Assembly: GCA_946481625.1 (NCBI GenBank)
Contig: CAMLOZ010000103.1
Span: 1-9,006, forward strand
From: an uncultured Haloferula sp.
GTDB lineage: Bacteria > Verrucomicrobiota > Verrucomicrobiae > Verrucomicrobiales > Akkermansiaceae
DNA length: 9,006 nt
Direction: 5' to 3'
The position numbers and the translations under genes were made by a program. The notes under the pieces were generated by a model, which saw only the letters and a program-made list of their open reading frames with translations, had not been told where the DNA came from and searched no databases. Below, piece after piece: positions 6,652 to 9,006 of the stretch (the first letter of the stretch is position 1; each line of letters begins with the position of its first letter).

Positions 6652-7581
6652 ATGGAACTGCGCGTGGAGAGCAATGCCGGGATGCGGCTGGATGCCTGGC
6701 TGGCGGCGAATCTGCCGGACCTCTCGCGTTCGCGCATCCAGGAGCTGATCCGCGAGCAATTCATCCTGCGGAACGGCGAGCCCGCCAAGCCGCGCGATGC
6801 GGTGGCGGTCGGCGACCGGCTAAGCATCGCCATCCCGGAAGCGGTGCCTGCGGAGGCGCAACCGGAGGATATCCCGCTTTCGATCCTCTACGAAGACGAG
6901 CATCTGGTGGTGCTCGACAAGGAATCGGGGATCGTGGTCCACCCCGCCGCGGGCAACCCGGACGGGACGCTGGTCAACGCGCTGCTGCATCACTGCAAGG
7001 GCCAGCTTTCCGGTATCGGCGGGGTCGAGCGCCCGGGAATCGTGCACCGTTTGGACAAGGACACCTCCGGCTGCCTGGTGGTCGCGAAGACGGATGTCGC
7101 GCACCAATCGCTCACCACCCAGTTTTCCGGCCGGACGATGGAGAAACTCTACCTGGCGGTCGTGCAAGGCATCCCCTCCCCGGCCAAGGACACGGTCTTC
7201 ACCCACATCGGACGCCATCCGGTGAACCGGCAGAAGATGGCGGTGGTGAATCCACCGGGAGGCAAGCCGGCGATCACGGACTACGAGATCCTCTCGATCG
7301 ACCGCTCGACCGGGTCATCGCTCGTGCTCTGCCACCTGCACACCGGGCGGACCCACCAGATCCGGGTGCACCTCCTGCACAAGGGCTGCCCCCTGATCGG
7401 CGATCCGATCTACGCCAAGCCGGAGCGGCAGACGGCGAAGCCGGGGCGGCTGATGCTGCATGCGTGGCGGCTGGCCTTCGACCATCCGGTGACCGGCAAG
7501 CGGCTGAAGTTCGAGGCGCAGATCCCGCCGGAATACACGCCGTGGTTGCTGGCGATGGACAGGGAGATGCCTCAACCGTAA
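6652..7581 (+). CDS. rluD: RluA/RluD-family 23S rRNA pseudouridine synthase
   Basis: This 309-residue enzyme isomerises uridine to pseudouridine in RNA, in the RluD case at helix 69 of 23S rRNA, in the cytoplasm. Residues 1 to about 60 form an S4 RNA-binding domain (RLDAWLAANLPDLSRSRIQELI at 12-33, split here only for reading). The catalytic domain follows, with ILYEDEHLVVLDKESGIVVHP around 78-98 and the signature HRLDKDTSG at 132-140, where Asp135 is the catalytic residue. HTGRTHQIRVH in the last third is the family's other conserved block. An S4 domain plus this length fits RluD/RluC rather than RluA, but the exact uridine modified is not certain. It is the only plus-strand gene here and stands alone. 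The ATG at 6652 starts directly at the S4 fold; no in-frame alternative or Shine-Dalgarno sequence is seen. The stop lies inside the end of the convergent ABC ATPase gene. Confidence 0.93.
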   Translation: MELRVESNAGMRLDAWLAANLPDLSRSRIQELIREQFILRNGEPAKPRDAVAVGDRLSIAIPEAVPAEAQPEDIPLSILYEDEHLVVLDKESGIVVHPAAGNPDGTLVNALLHHCKGQLSGIGGVERPGIVHRLDKDTSGCLVVAKTDVAHQSLTTQFSGRTMEKLYLAVVQGIPSPAKDTVFTHIGRHPVNRQKMAVVNPPGGKPAITDYEILSIDRSTGSSLVLCHLHTGRTHQIRVHLLHKGCPLIGDPIYAKPERQTAKPGRLMLHAWRLAFDHPVTGKRLKFEAQIPPEYTPWLLAMDREMPQP

Positions 7582-8306
7582 CGCAAGACGCGCGACAGAA
7601 ACCGCCGCGCCTGCCCGGACTCCGGACTCTCGAACCACTGAGCAGGAGGCGCGGCTTCCACCACTTTCCCGGCCGCCAGGAATGCGACCGTATCCCCGAC
7701 CGCCCGGGCGAAGCCCATTTCATGGGTGCTGAGGATGATGCGCTGGCCTTCCTCGGCAAGTTCCTGGATCAACTCCAGCACCTCCGCGGTCATCTCGGGA
7801 TCAAGGGCCGAAGTGGGTTCGTCGAGGAAAAGGACTTCCGGCCCCGCCGCCACGGCACGGGCGATGCCCACCCGCTGCTGTTGGCCGCCGGAGAGCTCGG
7901 CGGGGCGCTTGCGGGCGTGGTCCAGCAGGCCGAAGCGCTTGAGGGCGGCCTCCGCGGTTTCCTTGGCCTTGGCCGGGGACATGCGATGCACTTCCTCAAG
8001 CGGCAGCGTGAGATTGCGGAGGGCTGTCAGATGCGGGAAGAGATTGAACTGCTGGAAGAGGAAGCCATTCCGGCGGCGGTAGGCAAGGAGGCCGGCCTCG
8101 CTGGTCGGGAGGGGCTGATCGCGGATGACCACTTGGCCTTCATCGGGCGTCTCGAGCCCGCCGAGCACCCGCAGCAGCGTGCTCTTGCCACCGCCGGAAG
8201 GCCCGACCAGCACCAGCACCTTGCCACCGGGGACTTGCAGGTCCAGGCTGTCCAGAGCGGCGTGATCGCCGAAGCGTTTGGTCAGTCCCGTGATTTCAAG
8301 TTTCAT
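7572..8306 (-). CDS. Polar amino acid ABC importer ATPase (GlnQ/HisP family)
   Basis: This 244-residue ATPase powers import of a polar amino acid or similar small solute through the adjacent permease, on the cytoplasmic face of the inner membrane. All nucleotide-binding motifs are present: Walker A GPSGGGKST at 35-43, Q-loop Gln85 (FLFQQFNLFPHLT), signature LSGGQQQR at 138-145, Walker B LFLDEP with Asp162 and Glu163, and the switch His195 (LSTHEMGFA). The FQQFNLFPH and STHEMGFAR wording marks the amino acid (PAAT) group; length is normal. Its start codon overlaps the permease stop by 11 bp (ATGAAACTTGA), indicating one operon with coupled translation, permease first. The 3' end overlaps the pseudouridine synthase tail by 10 bp. 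The substrate cannot be told; no binding-protein gene is visible. Confidence 0.95.
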   Translation of the reverse strand: MKLEITGLTKRFGDHAALDSLDLQVPGGKVLVLVGPSGGGKSTLLRVLGGLETPDEGQVVIRDQPLPTSEAGLLAYRRRNGFLFQQFNLFPHLTALRNLTLPLEEVHRMSPAKAKETAEAALKRFGLLDHARKRPAELSGGQQQRVGIARAVAAGPEVLFLDEPTSALDPEMTAEVLELIQELAEEGQRIILSTHEMGFARAVGDTVAFLAAGKVVEAAPPAQWFESPESGQARRFLSRVLRYG

Positions 8307-9006
8307 CGCGGAAGCGGCGTTCGAGGCGGTGGGAAAGATAGGCGACCGGTGCTGTTAGAACGAGGTAGCCGAGGGCGAGCGGCACGTAGGCCTCGAGGCC
8401 GCCATAGGTGCGGGAGGTGTAAACCTTCGCCTGGTAGGCGAACTCCTGGACCCCGATCACGCTGAGCAGGGAGGAATCCTTGATCAGGGAAACGAACTGT
8501 CCCGCGACCGCCGGCAACACACGGCGCAGCGCCTGCGGAAAGATCACGTGCCGATAGACCTGCATCCGGTCGAAGCCGACCGCGCGGGCGGATTCCCACT
8601 GGGTGCGCGGGATGCTCTCGACGCCGCCGCGGAGGATCTCGCCGAGATAGGCACCCTCGAACAGCGACAGCAGGATCATGCCGATCACCAGCTTGTCGTT
8701 CCAGCCCATCGATTCCAGCGAACGGGACATCAGCGGCGCGAAGATCACGAAGTAGCCGACGAGCAATTGCACCAGCAAGGGCGTGTCGCGCACGAATTCG
8801 AGAAAAAGCCGGCAGGTCCACTTCACGGCCGGGAGCGGGCTCCGCTGGCCGAGCATCAGCAGCACGCCCACCAGCAAGCTGCCAACCAGCGCACCGAGCG
8901 AAAGCACCAGCGTGCACCACCACCCGGACATCAGGAGCCCGCGGTATTGCCAGGGCTTCGACCAATCCCAGTCCGGGCTCAGCTTCGAGAAAACCAGGGT
9001 GCACAG
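8296..9006 (-). CDS. Polar amino acid ABC importer permease (N-terminus beyond right edge)
   Basis: This is the membrane subunit of the importer. 236 codons plus the stop are visible. The frame is open to the window edge, and the residues before the internal Met at 8931 (PDWDWSKPWQYRGLL) look like genuine family sequence, so the true start lies further right. About five membrane segments can be read: the first from TLVLSLGALVGSLLVGVLLML, then near PLLVQLLVGYFVIFAPL, LVIGMILLSLFEGAYLG, a segment after the loop, and YVPLALGYLVLTAPVAYL. The cytoplasmic EAA loop, contacting the ATPase, reads ESARAVGFDRMQVYRHVIFPQAL. EFVRDTPLLVQL, EILRGGVESIP and IKDSSLLSVIGVQEF are typical of His/Glu/Gln/Arg/opine permeases. 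A substrate-binding protein may be encoded further right or fused upstream. Confidence 0.93.
   Translation of the reverse strand: MCTLVFSKLSPDWDWSKPWQYRGLLMSGWWCTLVLSLGALVGSLLVGVLLMLGQRSPLPAVKWTCRLFLEFVRDTPLLVQLLVGYFVIFAPLMSRSLESMGWNDKLVIGMILLSLFEGAYLGEILRGGVESIPRTQWESARAVGFDRMQVYRHVIFPQALRRVLPAVAGQFVSLIKDSSLLSVIGVQEFAYQAKVYTSRTYGGLEAYVPLALGYLVLTAPVAYLSHRLERRFRDET

Noticed and set aside
6615..8465. A 616-residue plus-strand frame spanning the pseudouridine synthase and the ABC ATPase
   Set aside because: It covers one real gene in another frame and another on the opposite strand; low-complexity Gly/Arg/Ala/Pro content shows it is a shadow.
8931..8931. Internal Met at 8931 as the permease start
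   Set aside because: The frame stays open to the right edge and the preceding residues (SPDWDWSKPWQYRGLL) look like true permease N-terminal sequence.
1..9006. CRISPR arrays, tRNA/rRNA genes, transposases, toxin-antitoxin or phage genes
   Set aside because: Searched by eye on both strands; no regularly spaced repeats, cloverleaf-like sequences or mobile-element proteins were found.

Overview
The window is about 9 kb of GC-rich bacterial chromosome with six protein genes (two cut by the window edges), no RNA genes, no CRISPR array and no insertion sequence. The organism is probably a member of the Verrucomicrobiota or a relative in the PVC group. The pointers are a membrane-anchored Ser/Thr kinase with a zinc-ribbon head and a long repeat-rich extracytoplasmic tail, a short stand-alone ParE of the kind also seen in Bacteroidetes, and an intergenic segment resembling dispersed repeats I recall from Verrucomicrobia. 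This assignment is inference from gene style, not a database match.

Layout. Positions 1-1808 (minus strand) hold a two-gene molybdenum hydroxylase operon: a [2Fe-2S] small subunit followed by a Tat-exported molybdopterin-binding large subunit that runs off the left edge. A gene-free stretch (1809-2214) follows, with several inverted repeats. Then come a ParE/GyrB-type topoisomerase subunit (2215-4062, minus) and a transmembrane Ser/Thr protein kinase (4148-6517, minus), 85 bp apart and possibly co-transcribed. A 134-bp divergent intergenic region (6518-6651), dense in dyad symmetry, separates the kinase from an RluA/RluD-family pseudouridine synthase (6652-7581, plus). The right end (7572-9006, minus) holds a polar amino acid ABC importer pair: an ATPase and a permease cut by the right edge. 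The ATPase and the pseudouridine synthase converge and overlap by 10 bp at their stop codons.

How the genes work together. The hydroxylase pair forms one periplasmic enzyme, probably lacking FAD and passing electrons to a respiratory acceptor. The ABC pair forms one inner-membrane importer, whose substrate-binding protein is not visible here. ParE, kinase and pseudouridine synthase have unrelated housekeeping or signalling roles. I see no convincing defence, mobile or biosynthetic system. The points worth a second look are the kinase architecture, the symmetric elements in the two longer intergenic regions, and the absence of a recognisable Shine-Dalgarno sequence at all six visible starts. 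The long plus-strand reading frames opposite parE and the kinase are coding shadows typical of GC-rich DNA.
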